Of a stretch of DNA of 64,000 bases, positions 8,629 to 16,074 are shown piece after piece (within the stretch, counting starts at the first letter, position 1; the number at the start of each line of letters is the position of its first letter). The translations under genes were made by a program, and so were the position numbers. The DNA is from Ruminococcus sp. YRD2003 (lineage in GTDB: Bacteria > Bacillota > Clostridia > Oscillospirales > Ruminococcaceae), in assembly GCA_900109435.1 (NCBI GenBank), contig FNZT01000009.1, positions 150,869 to 214,868 on the forward strand, read 5' to 3'. A model generated the notes under the pieces. It was given only the letters and a program-made list of their open reading frames with translations. It ran no database searches and was not told the DNA's origin.

Positions 8629-9620
8629 TATTCTTTCTCCTTTTTATCCTTATTGGCAAGCTTTATGGCTCCTGATACCGCAAATATCACGGAAATGACA
8701 GTTCCGAGCACGAGCACGCTCCAGCATATCACGCTGTTGAGGCTGTCGGTCGTCGTGAGGGAGGAGTCAAATGCGGGGAAGTATAATCCGTCGCCGAGTA
8801 TGAGGTAGACGATGGTGTCGTTGAAAAAGTATATCAGCGAGCCCGCGAGTATGCATGAGGCAGCTTTTAGCAGTCCGTTCCACTTGGGATAGCGTATCAG
8901 CGCGAATATAGCCCACATGAACATCAGGAACGGCAGCGAGAATGCCGCAGCATAGCGGAAGAAGCTGAGTGAGCCTTCCTTTATCCCTATGCACAGCATC
9001 ATCAGCGCGTAGGTCAGAGTGATAGTACCTACAGCCGTCAGCCCTTTGTTGTTCCCGATGAGTTTCGCGACGGGCTTGCAGAAGACGATGAACGGCATGA
9101 ACGGTATCGAAAGCCCGAAAAGTGTTGCCGACGCCGCGATGAAGAACCAGCCTCCGTGTGAGTATATGCAGCACACCGCATAGAGCAGGAGCAGGCTCGC
9201 GGTGAAGGAGCCGACTGTCCACAGGAAGCGGTTGTCGGGCATCATCAGCGGCACTACGATGAGCGACGCGGGTATCAGCATTGCCGCAAGCACGATGAAG
9301 AACCATGTAAGTCCCGCGCCCGTTGCAATGTTGACGATGAGGCAGACAAGTATCGGGAGAGCAAATATTGCTCCGATTATGCAGCCTGCAATGGCTGTGC
9401 GGCGCTTGAAGAATCTCGCCTGCTTGGAGATGACCTCGGTGCGCTCCTTCGCGATTGCCTTGTCAATGGTCGTGTCGCATTTCCGCATATCCGCAAGCAG
9501 TCCCGAGCAAGCCTGACACTCGCTCAGGTGCTGCTCGACGGCTTCTTCGCTCGACTTGCTGCACGCCTTGTCGATATACAGCGGCAGCAGGTCGGCTATC
9601 ATATCACAGTTATATTTCAT
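8628..9620 (-). CDS. Anti-sigma factor with zf-HC2 domain and multiple membrane segments
   Basis: 330 residues. The N-terminus (1-45) has the anti-sigma zinc-binding pattern Hx3Cx2C (HLSECQACS) typical of zf-HC2 ZAS domains that hold an ECF sigma factor inactive. A hydrophobic segment follows at ~75-95 and several more run to the C-terminus, so this is a polytopic membrane version rather than a single-span one. Its start overlaps the end of the sigma factor gene by 11 bases, and its stop overlaps the start of the DUF4097 gene by one. It probably senses the membrane or envelope state and releases the sigma factor. The signal is unknown. Confidence 0.88.
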   Translation of the reverse strand: MKYNCDMIADLLPLYIDKACSKSSEEAVEQHLSECQACSGLLADMRKCDTTIDKAIAKERTEVISKQARFFKRRTAIAGCIIGAIFALPILVCLIVNIATGAGLTWFFIVLAAMLIPASLIVVPLMMPDNRFLWTVGSFTASLLLLYAVCCIYSHGGWFFIAASATLFGLSIPFMPFIVFCKPVAKLIGNNKGLTAVGTITLTYALMMLCIGIKEGSLSFFRYAAAFSLPFLMFMWAIFALIRYPKWNGLLKAASCILAGSLIYFFNDTIVYLILGDGLYFPAFDSSLTTTDSLNSVICWSVLVLGTVISVIFAVSGAIKLANKDKKEKE

Positions 9621-10104
9621 TCTTATCCATCCTTTCCTTGAGCTTCAGTCTGGCGCGGTGATAAGTTACGCGTGCCCATGTTTCGGTCTTGCGGAATATC
9701 GCTCCTATCTGGGTGAACGACAGCTCGCCGAACACGCGCAGCTCAAAGACTTCCTTGTACGGATCTTCCATGTCGTGCAGAAGCATATGGATCCTGAATG
9801 ACGTCTCGGAGTCGGTAATGCTCTGCTCAATATCGGTGTTGATGTCTGCGAGAGGCTCGTCAGGCTCTTCCTGATAGCGTGAATTGCGCCGCGTTTCGTC
9901 GATAAAGACGTTCTTTGCGATAGCGCACAGCCATGAGAGACACTCGGATTCGCCGCGGAAGGTCTGCTTGGTGGTCATTGCCTTGAAGAAGGTCTCCTGA
10001 GTTATCTCCTGAGCTTTGTGGCTGTCCTTTGCGAGGGTCATCACGTAGGAATACACCTGCATATAGCAGGTCTCGTACAGCTTTTCGGCAGTCTTTTTGT
10101 CCAA
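9610..10104 (-). CDS. ECF-type RNA polymerase sigma factor
   Basis: 164 residues with sigma-70 region 2 (AQEITQETFFKAM, and WLCAIAKNVFIDETRR, the -10 binding helix) and region 4 (FELRVFGELSFTQIGAIF, an HTH for the -35). It lacks regions 1 and 3, as ECF factors do. Translation starts at TTG 10104: AGGAGG lies 8 bases upstream, while the nearby ATG at 10108 is in another frame. It forms an operon with its membrane anti-sigma factor and a DUF4097 lipoprotein. A sequence matching known ECF promoters lies directly upstream (10137-10164), which suggests self-activation. Confidence 0.92.
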   Translation of the reverse strand: MDKKTAEKLYETCYMQVYSYVMTLAKDSHKAQEITQETFFKAMTTKQTFRGESECLSWLCAIAKNVFIDETRRNSRYQEEPDEPLADINTDIEQSITDSETSFRIHMLLHDMEDPYKEVFELRVFGELSFTQIGAIFRKTETWARVTYHRARLKLKERMDKNEI

Positions 10105-10136
10105 TCATCGCACCTCCTTCCTTGGCTTCTGTCGGT

Positions 10137-10164
10137 TAGACGGACTAAGTACGGAAACGTTACA
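10137..10164 (-). promoter_or_regulatory. Predicted ECF-sigma autoregulatory promoter
   Basis: On the minus strand TGTAAC (10159-10164) and CGTCTA (10137-10142) are separated by 16 bases. The -35 with an AAC motif and a -10 with CGTC are the usual features of ECF-dependent promoters, and no SigA-type boxes are found in the same spot. The distance to the sigma factor start is about 33 bases. Confidence 0.7.
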
Positions 10165-10284
10165 AAGTTTTTCAAAAATTTTCAAAAAAAATTTTTTGCG
10201 GGAGTTTACGGCTTCTGAACAGCCCTTCCCGCAACGTATGACAGCTTTGCCGCCGACTCCGTGCCGACGGCAATTTCTTATCTG

Positions 10285-10598
10285 TTACGCGAGCCTCACC
10301 ACCAGAGTGATGCTGAAGCACCCGCTCTCTATCTCGGCATAGACCTCGCCGTCCATGAGGCTCATGAGCCTCTTGCAGTTGAAGAGCCCGAGACCGTTTC
10401 CCTGCGCCTTATCGGCGCTTGCGCCGCGGTGGAAGCTCTCGGATATCTGCGGGAGCTCCACGTTCTCGTCGTCGATGACGGCAGTGCGGTCGGATAGATT
10501 GAGTGTGACGCCGTCAGCCGTGATCTCTTCGCGCGGAGGAAGTCTGTCAGCAGCGAGGCGAGCTCCTTGTCGTCCTCGACGATAAGTATGGCGGTCAT
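10285..10598 (-). pseudogene. Collapsed two-component system remnant (response regulator joined to histidine kinase end)
   Basis: Read on the minus strand, the start from ATG 10598 is a response-regulator N-terminus (MTAILIVEDDKELASLLTDF, with the acidic pocket EDD). After ~25 residues the frame shifts; the next frame reads like the start of an OmpR-type DNA-binding domain (ITADGVTLNLSDRTAVIDD). It then runs directly into the last ~50 residues of a histidine kinase ATPase domain (GNGLGLFNCKRLMSLMDGE, the G2 box) and a stop at 10285. The receiver core, most of the DNA-binding domain, and the kinase sensor and HisKA regions are missing. At least two internal deletions are required. This is not a functional gene. 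Confidence 0.75.
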
Positions 10599-10649
10599 AT
10601 GATCACCACCTGTATCCATTTTATCATAATGCGGTAAATAAAGCAAGTA

Positions 10650-10671
10650 GGGCGGACTGAAATGTCCGCCC
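10650..10671. terminator. GC-rich hairpin, possible terminator
   Basis: A perfect 8-base stem (10650-10657 with 10664-10671, GGGCGGAC) between two minus-strand gene remnants. The T-run is weak, so termination is only possible. Confidence 0.45.
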
Positions 10672-10713
10672 GTGTGAGATGTTTGTAAAGTCGGGTATCG
10701 GGTGGCTCACCGC

Positions 10714-10881
10714 TTACCAGCCCTGTTCCATGAGGCAGTTTTTGAGCGCGCGCTCACGCTCGCGCAGCTCCTTTTCTCCGCCGTCGAAGCTGCCCATTAC
10801 CTTCTCGCCGACTACGTTCGCGACAAGAGCCTTTATGAAGCAATAGGCAAGGTACAGATTACCTTTGATGAGAACGCGCCT
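10714..10881 (-). pseudogene. C-terminal remnant of an unidentified minus-strand gene
   Basis: A 55-codon open frame on the minus strand without a start codon in a good context, ending NCLMEQGW-stop. The codon choice is GC-rich like the neighbouring host genes and the sequence (IKALVANVVGEKVMGSFDGG, then an E/R-rich helix) looks like real protein. The frame is broken by a stop at 10882-10884, exactly where a plus-strand fragment of different composition begins. I do not recognise the family. Confidence 0.4.
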
Positions 10882-11417
10882 TTACAGCAGCTTATATGCT
10901 CCGTGACGGCTCAGGAAAAAGCGTTCAGAAAGTTAAAGGTAAAAAGTTTTCCCGAAAGGAAAAGGACTATTACGGCGTACATATGGACGTTCTGCAAATG
11001 CACTTCGGCGAATATCCGAACATCGAGTATGACTTCGAGGGCGGTAATGTTGTTGGTATAAGCACAGCGTATAAAACGCCTGAAAAGATACACAAGTCCA
11101 AAGTCGAGGGCAACAAAGCCTATGCTGAAAAGCACGACGGACATACTCAGTTCTTCAATGAGGACGGTAGAAGTACAGCGTTTCACGAAATGGGACATAT
11201 CTATGCTGATAAGAAAGGCATTCCCGAGGGCTTTGCCGAGGATGCTGAACGTTGGCTCAAAGAGAGCAAATGCGATATGCTGAAATCTACTGATGAGGCG
11301 TGGGCAGAAGCGTGGGGAGCTTACCACACTAAGAATCCTGATTTGCCTGATTATATGCTGAATATGTTGAAAAGGTTTCAAATGCACCTATTGACATTTC
11401 GGCAGAAAATGGTATAA
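10872..11417 (+). pseudogene. HExxH metallopeptidase-like effector fragment, 5'-truncated
   Basis: The frame opens at 10872; the first ATG (10896) has no ribosome binding site, so the 5' part appears lost. The fragment is ~170 residues and contains STAFHEMGHIYADKKG, an HExxH zinc-protease signature (HEMGH), and a later acidic/aromatic stretch EAWAEAWGAYHT that could provide the third ligand. Domains like this occur at the C-termini of phage head-morphogenesis (MuF) proteins and of polymorphic toxins (family knowledge; assignment here is inference). Near 11350-11370 the frame is lost: the last ~15 residues look spurious, while a neighbouring frame continues as the next feature. It lies directly beside a minus-strand remnant, so a recombination junction near 10870 is likely. 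Confidence 0.5.
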
Positions 11418-12004
11418 TAGAATCAGGAAATAATCACGCTCTTGGAGATTCCTCAGCAGAACAATATGAGCCTAACTATTCTTTTGAACCTAAAGTTACT
11501 CCAGAAGTTCAGGAAGCCTTTAACGAAGAGTATAATAAGGCTGTTGAATTATATGGTGAAATCAATACTGTTTCTGGTGTTGATGTGATGACAGATGTTT
11601 CAAAAGATGAAGGAAATTACAATGATAATAGTCGCTGGATTTCACTTCGCCATGCAAAAAAGAAAAATGGTTTAAAATTAATGGCTGCTGTTGCGCAAGA
11701 GAAATATAAAAACGGTAAATGGTCAACTGGTCATCCACGACACGCAATGAGACATGAAATAGGTCATGCTATACAGCTCCATTATAGTATGAATGACACA
11801 AACTGGTCGGAAAAGTTGCTTAAAATATCTGATATCTTTCAAAAAGCCATTCAAGAAATTGAGGGGTATACAATGCCGTCATCATATATTGGTGACGATA
11901 TTGAGGAATTCATTTCCGAATGTGTAGCTGCAAGCTTTTTAAATCCTAAGAAGCAATCAAAAACTGTTAAGGATGTTTTCAGAATAATTACAGGGGGTGC
12001 GTAA
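11351..12004 (+). pseudogene. Second HExxH metallopeptidase-like domain, probably a frameshifted continuation
   Basis: Open from 11351 without a good start before a GTG at 11585. The frame reads YAEYVEKVSNAPIDISAENG and continues with a low-complexity acidic stretch, then HPRHAMRHEIGHAIQLHY, another HExxH zinc-binding motif (HEIGH), and a later acidic segment GDDIEEFISECVA that may hold a Glu ligand. Base composition is clearly more AT-rich than the flanking genes, a sign of transfer. It may be a fusion of two effector tails through a frameshift with the preceding fragment, or an independent toxin-like gene. The stop is one base from the next small gene, the tight spacing expected of a toxin-immunity pair, but that role is inference. 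Confidence 0.5.
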
Positions 12005-12005
12005 T

Positions 12006-12191
12006 ATGCAGGAAATGCCAATTAAAATTGCAGAATGGACTGAACTAAGATTCCCAGAAGGAAGACGTTTCCTTAAAGACGATGCTCCTGATGATGTTCG
12101 CCGTGAAGCTCTTGAATGGGAAAGAGAGTTCAATAATAAAACAGGCCGCAGACGTATAGTAAATATTGATATAGAAACCGCCCAGCAATGA
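12006..12191 (+). CDS. Small protein of unknown function, possible immunity partner
   Basis: 61 residues from ATG 12006, preceded by AGGGGG at a good distance; one base after the stop of the HExxH frame. The sequence is charged and soluble with no membrane segment (KIAEWTELRFPEGRRFL, then EALEWEREFNNKTGRRR). I do not recognise the family. Its position and tight spacing behind a metallopeptidase-like effector domain are those of an immunity or chaperone gene. A short hairpin (12176-12181 with 12192-12197) followed by TTTTC overlaps the stop and could terminate the transcript. Confidence 0.55.
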   Translation: MQEMPIKIAEWTELRFPEGRRFLKDDAPDDVRREALEWEREFNNKTGRRRIVNIDIETAQQ

Positions 12192-12228
12192 GCGGTTTTC
12201 TTATACCCATTTGAAGGAGGTGAGGAGA

Positions 12229-12426
12229 ATGGATAGTTCAGACCGTATCGAAATAACCTTCAAGAGCGGTGAGACTATCTCTTACGATAGCTTAATGGCA
12301 TTACGTCTGAGGGGAGGTTTTTTTACATACAATTTTACATACAATCGAGACATTATTTCACCGAATCTAATAAGGCAGAACTCGAAAAATAGCCGTTTTC
12401 ATAAATGGAAAAGGTCGCGATTTTAA
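12229..12426 (+). CDS. Hypothetical small protein in the phage-like islet
   Basis: 65 residues from ATG 12229, which sits behind a GGAGGTGAGGAG stretch. The first 30 residues look like a compact beta domain (RIEITFKSGETISYDSL); the rest is basic and Asn/Ser-rich and may be read-through into a junction. No family recognised. It lies between the putative effector cassette and the lysozyme and shares the islet's AT-rich composition. Confidence 0.35.
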   Translation: MDSSDRIEITFKSGETISYDSLMALRLRGGFFTYNFTYNRDIISPNLIRQNSKNSRFHKWKRSRF

Positions 12427-12516
12427 CAAGTCTTTAACTTTTCTTTAAGGCAGCACCGCACAAAGAGCGTTTGATTGCTTTTAACACTTTTGTGACGTCC
12501 CGCATACAATGAGAAA

Positions 12517-12534
12517 GCGGCTGTATACAGCCGC
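12517..12534. repeat. Perfect 18 bp palindrome upstream of the lysozyme gene
   Basis: GCGGCTGTA/TACAGCCGC, a full dyad with no loop, 24 bases before the lysozyme start. It may be an operator, or simply part of an old element end. Nothing more can be said from sequence. Confidence 0.4.
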
Positions 12535-12558
12535 AAACGCAAAGGAGGTGTGAAAGCG

Positions 12559-13251
12559 ATGACTAAAAACGGAATTGATGTTTCCGAGTGGCAGGGTGAT
12601 ATCGACTGGTCGGCGGTACGCACGGACTTCGTGATCATACGAGCGGGCTATGGCAGGGAGATATCGCAGAAGGACAAGAAGTTCGAGCGCAACTACGCGG
12701 GCGCAAGGGCGGCAGGGATACCCTGCGGCGCATATTGGTACAGCTACGCGATGAGCGAGGATGAAGCACGCCGCGAGGCTGCTGTGTGCATCGAGGTGCT
12801 CCGCGGGAAGCAGTTCGAGTATCCGATATATCTCGACGTTGAGGAGCAGAAGGTGCTCGCTCTCGGTCGGGAGAAGGTCAGCGGAATAATAGCTGCTTTC
12901 CTTAAAGAGCTTGAAAATGCGGGCTATTTCGCGGGACTGTATATGTCAGCAAACCCGCTGACGAACTGTACCACTGACTATATAAAGAAGCGTTTTGCGA
13001 TATGGGTAGCGAACTATGATGTTCCGAAGCCGAGCTACAGCGGCAGTTATGGTATGTGGCAGAAGTCGAGCAAAGGCAGGGTCGCGGGCATCAGCGGAAA
13101 TGTGGATACCGATGAGTGCTATGCCGACTACCCGAAGGCAATAGTCGAGGCAGGCGACAACGGCTTTTCGGCTGCTCCCGTCAAGGACACGAAGGAGGTA
13201 ACTCTCACTATCGACGGTCAGACCTACAGCGGGATGCTGAATGAGGTATAA
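12559..13251 (+). CDS. GH25 lysozyme (phage-type endolysin)
   Basis: 230 residues. The family signature starts at the N-terminus, GIDVSEWQGDIDW (catalytic Asp), with VIIRAGYG and YPIYLDVEE (catalytic acidic residues) following in the expected order; GH25 enzymes cleave the MurNAc-GlcNAc bond of peptidoglycan. There is no signal peptide, which fits a phage endolysin released through a holin. The last ~20 residues (VTLTIDGQTYSGML) are a short beta tail common in phage endolysins. AGGAGG at 12543-12548 supports ATG 12559 rather than the closer GTG at 12550. It is the only apparently intact gene of the phage-like stretch and ends at a strong terminator. Confidence 0.88.
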   Translation: MTKNGIDVSEWQGDIDWSAVRTDFVIIRAGYGREISQKDKKFERNYAGARAAGIPCGAYWYSYAMSEDEARREAAVCIEVLRGKQFEYPIYLDVEEQKVLALGREKVSGIIAAFLKELENAGYFAGLYMSANPLTNCTTDYIKKRFAIWVANYDVPKPSYSGSYGMWQKSSKGRVAGISGNVDTDECYADYPKAIVEAGDNGFSAAPVKDTKEVTLTIDGQTYSGMLNEV

Positions 13252-13268
13252 ACAGCCGCATAACACAA

Positions 13269-13295
13269 AAAGGCTCACCAAACAGGTGAGCCTTT
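13269..13295. terminator. Bidirectional terminator between lysozyme and ilvE
   Basis: An 11-base stem (13269-13279 with 13285-13295) with a 5-base loop, A-rich on one side and T-rich on the other, between convergent genes. Confidence 0.85.
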
Positions 13296-13351
13296 GCTGT
13301 ATTGGATCAGTGCTGACGAGGATAATCAGAACTTCGGATAAATACCGCCGA

Positions 13352-14419
13352 TTATTCTACGGGAACTATCCAGTTGAATGTATCCTCTACCTTGCCCCAC
13401 TGGATGCCTGTCATCGTATCATAGAGCATCTGAGATATCTTGCCTATCTTGTTGCCGTTTATCTCCATTACCTTGTCGCCCCATTTGAGGTGTCCGACAG
13501 GAGAGATAACTGCGGCTGTACCTGTGCCGAATACCTCGTCGAGCTTGCCTGCGTCGTAGGCGTCGGCTATCTCCTGGATGTCGATGCGTCTTTCCTCGAC
13601 CTCGAGACCCTTGCTCTTGGCTACCTCGATAGCAGACTTACGTGTGATACCGGGGAGGATAGAGCCCTGAAGCATAGGTGTTACTACCTTGCCGTCAATT
13701 ACGAAGAAGATGTTCATAGCGCCGACTTCCTCAATGTACTTCTGCTCAACGCCGTCGAGCCAGAGCACCTGTGAGTAGTTCTGCTTGTGAGCCTCGTCCT
13801 GACCGATAAGGGAAGCAGCGTAGTTGCCGCCTGTCTTTGCAAATCCCATACCGCCTCTTACTGCACGGACATACTTGCTCTCAACGTAGATGTTGACGGG
13901 GTTGAGTCCGCTCTCGTAGTAAGCGCCCGAGGGTGAGAGGATGATGATGAAGAGGTAGTGCTCGCCGGGCTTAACGCCGAGGAACGGGTCAACTGCGATG
14001 ATGAACGGACGGATGTAGAGTGACTCGCCTTCCTTGGAGGGTACCCAGTCCTTCTCGACCTTGAGGAGCTCCATGAGGCACTGCATACCGAGTTCTTCGG
14101 GGAGCTGCGGGATAACAAGTCTCTCGTTGGACTTGTTGAGTCTCTTGAAGTTCTCCATAGGACGGAAGAGCTGTACCTTGCCTTCAGCGGTACGGTAAGC
14201 CTTCATGCCCTCGAAAACTTCCTGACCGTAGTGGAAGCACATAGCGGCAGGGGAGAGACCGATCTCGCCGTAAGGCTTGATCTCGGGGTCATGCCAGCCC
14301 TGTCCCTCATCGTAGGGCATTACGAGCATATAGTCTGTGAAGATGTGACCGAAGCCGAGCTTGTCACCGGGCTGGGGCTTAGCCTTGAGAGCTGATGCTT
14401 TTGTGAATTTGATTTCCAT
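13352..14419 (-). CDS. ilvE: Branched-chain amino acid aminotransferase
   Basis: 355 residues, matching the longer class of fold-IV PLP aminotransferases. It has [16 protein letters not shown] near the N-terminus, the PLP-lysine region [13 protein letters not shown], and the class-IV signature [13 protein letters not shown] followed by [16 protein letters not shown]. It transfers the amino group between Leu/Ile/Val and 2-oxoglutarate, the last step of their synthesis in the cytoplasm. The start at ATG 14419 follows GAAGGT; an upstream TTG would add three residues. It appears to be transcribed alone and ends at the terminator shared with the lysozyme gene. No T-box leader is seen in the short upstream region. 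Confidence 0.95.
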   Translation of the reverse strand: MEIKFTKASALKAKPQPGDKLGFGHIFTDYMLVMPYDEGQGWHDPEIKPYGEIGLSPAAMCFHYGQEVFEGMKAYRTAEGKVQLFRPMENFKRLNKSNERLVIPQLPEELGMQCLMELLKVEKDWVPSKEGESLYIRPFIIAVDPFLGVKPGEHYLFIIILSPSGAYYESGLNPVNIYVESKYVRAVRGGMGFAKTGGNYAASLIGQDEAHKQNYSQVLWLDGVEQKYIEEVGAMNIFFVIDGKVVTPMLQGSILPGITRKSAIEVAKSKGLEVEERRIDIQEIADAYDAGKLDEVFGTGTAAVISPVGHLKWGDKVMEINGNKIGKISQMLYDTMTGIQWGKVEDTFNWIVPVE

Positions 14420-14481
14420 AGTATTCAACCTTCTTTGATATATTTTCCGTACACATCTTTGAGCACGGAATAATGATAAAC

Positions 14482-14613
14482 TCAGTTAGCGGAGAAGTAT
14501 TTCTTCTCGTAGATCTTCTTGCAGACGATGACGGTAGCGGTCGCTGCGGCACCTACTGCCACGACAGCGCCTGTTATCGACACTGCAAGGATGAGCTTGG
14601 TTTTCTTATCCAT
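14482..14613 (-). CDS. 43-residue single-span membrane protein
   Basis: A short gene with an excellent AGGGAGG site (14621-14627) and ATG 14613. The product has a basic N-terminus (MDKKTK), one hydrophobic Ala/Val/Thr-rich span (~residues 7-30) and a basic C-terminus with [10 protein letters not shown]. It is likely a small membrane protein, probably oriented with both charged tails near the cytoplasmic face or spanning once; its function is unknown. It has its own promoter-like boxes upstream (14657-14685) and sits just before ilvE on the same strand. Confidence 0.65.
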   Translation of the reverse strand: MDKKTKLILAVSITGAVVAVGAAATATVIVCKKIYEKKYFSAN

Positions 14614-14656
14614 AGTTTTTCCTCCCTGTTAGAGTTGGGGACAATTACCGTTTTTA

Positions 14657-14685
14657 ATTATACCATATTTTTCAACTATTTTCCA
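14657..14685 (-). promoter_or_regulatory. Probable promoter of the small membrane protein gene
   Basis: Minus-strand TATAAT (14657-14662) with TGGAAA (14680-14685) 17 bases upstream; the -35 is weak but spacing is ideal, and no other promoter is seen before the gene. Confidence 0.5.
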
Positions 14686-14698
14686 TAGGGCAAATCCA

Positions 14699-14734
14699 AA
14701 AAACTGCACAAATAATAGTGTTGATGTTTGTGCA
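14699..14734 (-). terminator. Terminator of the alr operon
   Basis: On the minus strand TGCACAAA (14727-14734) pairs with TTTGTGCA (14705-14712) followed by a run of six T; it lies 5 bases past the end of the radical SAM gene. Confidence 0.7.
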
Positions 14735-14739
14735 TACTG

Positions 14740-15354
14740 TCAATCATCAAATGTGCGTATGCGGAGGGTGGCTCCGAGGCTCTCGCACACCTCGCGTGAA
14801 GCGTCTATCTGCTCCTGCGGGATAACATCGACTATTGACATAATGACCTCGGCATTGCCCGTCTTTACGCAGTCGGAGGTGAAGCTCTGCATAGCTTCCC
14901 ATGCGTTATCGAATTTCGGGCGCGTCACTGCCATGTACTCGTCTTTGGTGCCTGCATTGAGGCTGACGGAGACGGTGTCCATGACCTCGCAGAGCTCCGC
15001 CGCGACGCTCCTGCCGTTGATAAGGTCGCCGAGACCGTTGGTGTTTATGCGGAGCTTTGGACATTTCCGCACCATTCTCAGCGCCTTTGCCACCGTGACA
15101 ACATCGCTGACACGTTCGGTCGGTTCTCCGTAGCCGCAGAATACTATCTCGTCGTACTTGGAAAGGTCGCGCTTGGCGAGGTCGTCGAATATCTCGTCAA
15201 GTGAAGGCTCGTGCTCGAGCCAGAGCGGGTCGGAACCGTATGCGCCGTCGGCGTGCGTGCGTATGCAGAATGTGCAGGCACACGGACATTTATTGGTCAG
15301 GTTTATGTAGAGGTTTTTTCCGACCTCGTAGGAAATGGTCATTGCTTTTTTCAT
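14740..15354 (-). CDS. TatD-linked radical SAM protein
   Basis: 204 residues, short for a radical SAM enzyme. The [4Fe-4S] cluster motif is the Cx3Cx2C pattern within NKCPCACTFCIR at residues ~22-33, followed by IVFCGYGEPT (the Gly-rich SAM-binding region) and LRINTNGLGD. This combination matches the small radical SAM family found beside tatD genes in clostridia; the reaction is not known. It overlaps the upstream lipoprotein gene by four bases (ATGA), so the two are translationally coupled, and it ends the alr operon. A tatD gene lies 4 kb away on the other strand (19252-20016) rather than directly adjacent. Confidence 0.85.
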   Translation of the reverse strand: MKKAMTISYEVGKNLYINLTNKCPCACTFCIRTHADGAYGSDPLWLEHEPSLDEIFDDLAKRDLSKYDEIVFCGYGEPTERVSDVVTVAKALRMVRKCPKLRINTNGLGDLINGRSVAAELCEVMDTVSVSLNAGTKDEYMAVTRPKFDNAWEAMQSFTSDCVKTGNAEVIMSIVDVIPQEQIDASREVCESLGATLRIRTFDD

Positions 15355-16064
15355 TTCTTATCGTCTCCGATCTTGTGTTCTGTTATTTCGAGTCCGCAGG
15401 GGAGAGCTCCGCTGTCTATGGCAGCAGCGAGCTCCATTGACGATTCAGCTGTGAGATCGCCCGAAATCACGGCGCTGCCGTTAAGTATCTGAGCTGACAC
15501 TGTCGGTGCGGAGATGAGCTCGTTATCGAACCATATCGCGAGCGGCGTGGATGTGCCTGCGAGCTCGCCTGTAGCTTCAGCTAATTTGTCCTTGCCTGCA
15601 TTGTTCGCCGTGATAACTACTGCGTATTCCATATCGTTTTCGGTATGCATCATCGTTGCGGATACTGTGTCAATATCCGAATTATCGAGTACGACCTCTC
15701 CCGTCGGGACAGTCTCTCCTTCGGAGTTCGTCTCGCTCCCGTCGCCCTTTCTGAACGTCATCTCACCGTGTCTGGTGATAATGTCCGGCGTGTCGTCGTT
15801 CCAGTTTTCGGCCGATACATCGAACTTTATCGTTGACGTGTCGTCGTTGTTGTAGGATACATCATACTGTACACCCGGGTAGATGCTCCCGAGTCTGCGG
15901 CAGGCTATCTCGGTACACTCGTGGAGCTTGCTGCTGTCTTCAGCTTTGAGCGTGATGCTGCTGTTAGCACTTTTGGAATTGCTTTTATCCGAAGCGTCGG
16001 GATTAGCAGCGCACCCGCTGAGGAGCATTGCCGCCGTGGCTGCGATCACAAAACATTTTTTCAT
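15351..16064 (-). CDS. Lipoprotein with a SecD P1-head-like domain
   Basis: 237 residues. The N-terminus is a lipoprotein signal peptide (MKKCFVIAATAAMLLSGCAA; lipidated Cys ~18). The C-terminal ~80 residues read like the periplasmic P1 head of SecD: TPLAIWFDNELISAPTV, then VISGDLTAESSMELAAAI and SGALPCGLEI. No SecD transmembrane helices are present. It is thus a free-standing, lipid-anchored relative of the SecD substrate-capturing domain; a role in protein secretion or in modifying a SecD-like activity is inference. The start at ATG 16064 has AAGGAGAAAG upstream and lies 10 bases after the end of alr. It overlaps the radical SAM gene. Confidence 0.75.
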   Translation of the reverse strand: MKKCFVIAATAAMLLSGCAANPDASDKSNSKSANSSITLKAEDSSKLHECTEIACRRLGSIYPGVQYDVSYNNDDTSTIKFDVSAENWNDDTPDIITRHGEMTFRKGDGSETNSEGETVPTGEVVLDNSDIDTVSATMMHTENDMEYAVVITANNAGKDKLAEATGELAGTSTPLAIWFDNELISAPTVSAQILNGSAVISGDLTAESSMELAAAIDSGALPCGLEITEHKIGDDKK

Positions 16065-16074
16065 TTCTTTCTCC

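Noticed and set aside
10702-11061. 119-codon plus-strand open frame across the islet junction
   Set aside because: The first part is antisense to a more protein-like minus-strand remnant and the second part is out of frame with the HExxH fragment.
13300-14480. T-box or leucine attenuator for ilvE
   Set aside because: The upstream leader is too short and lacks the conserved T-box sequence; only a small hairpin is seen.
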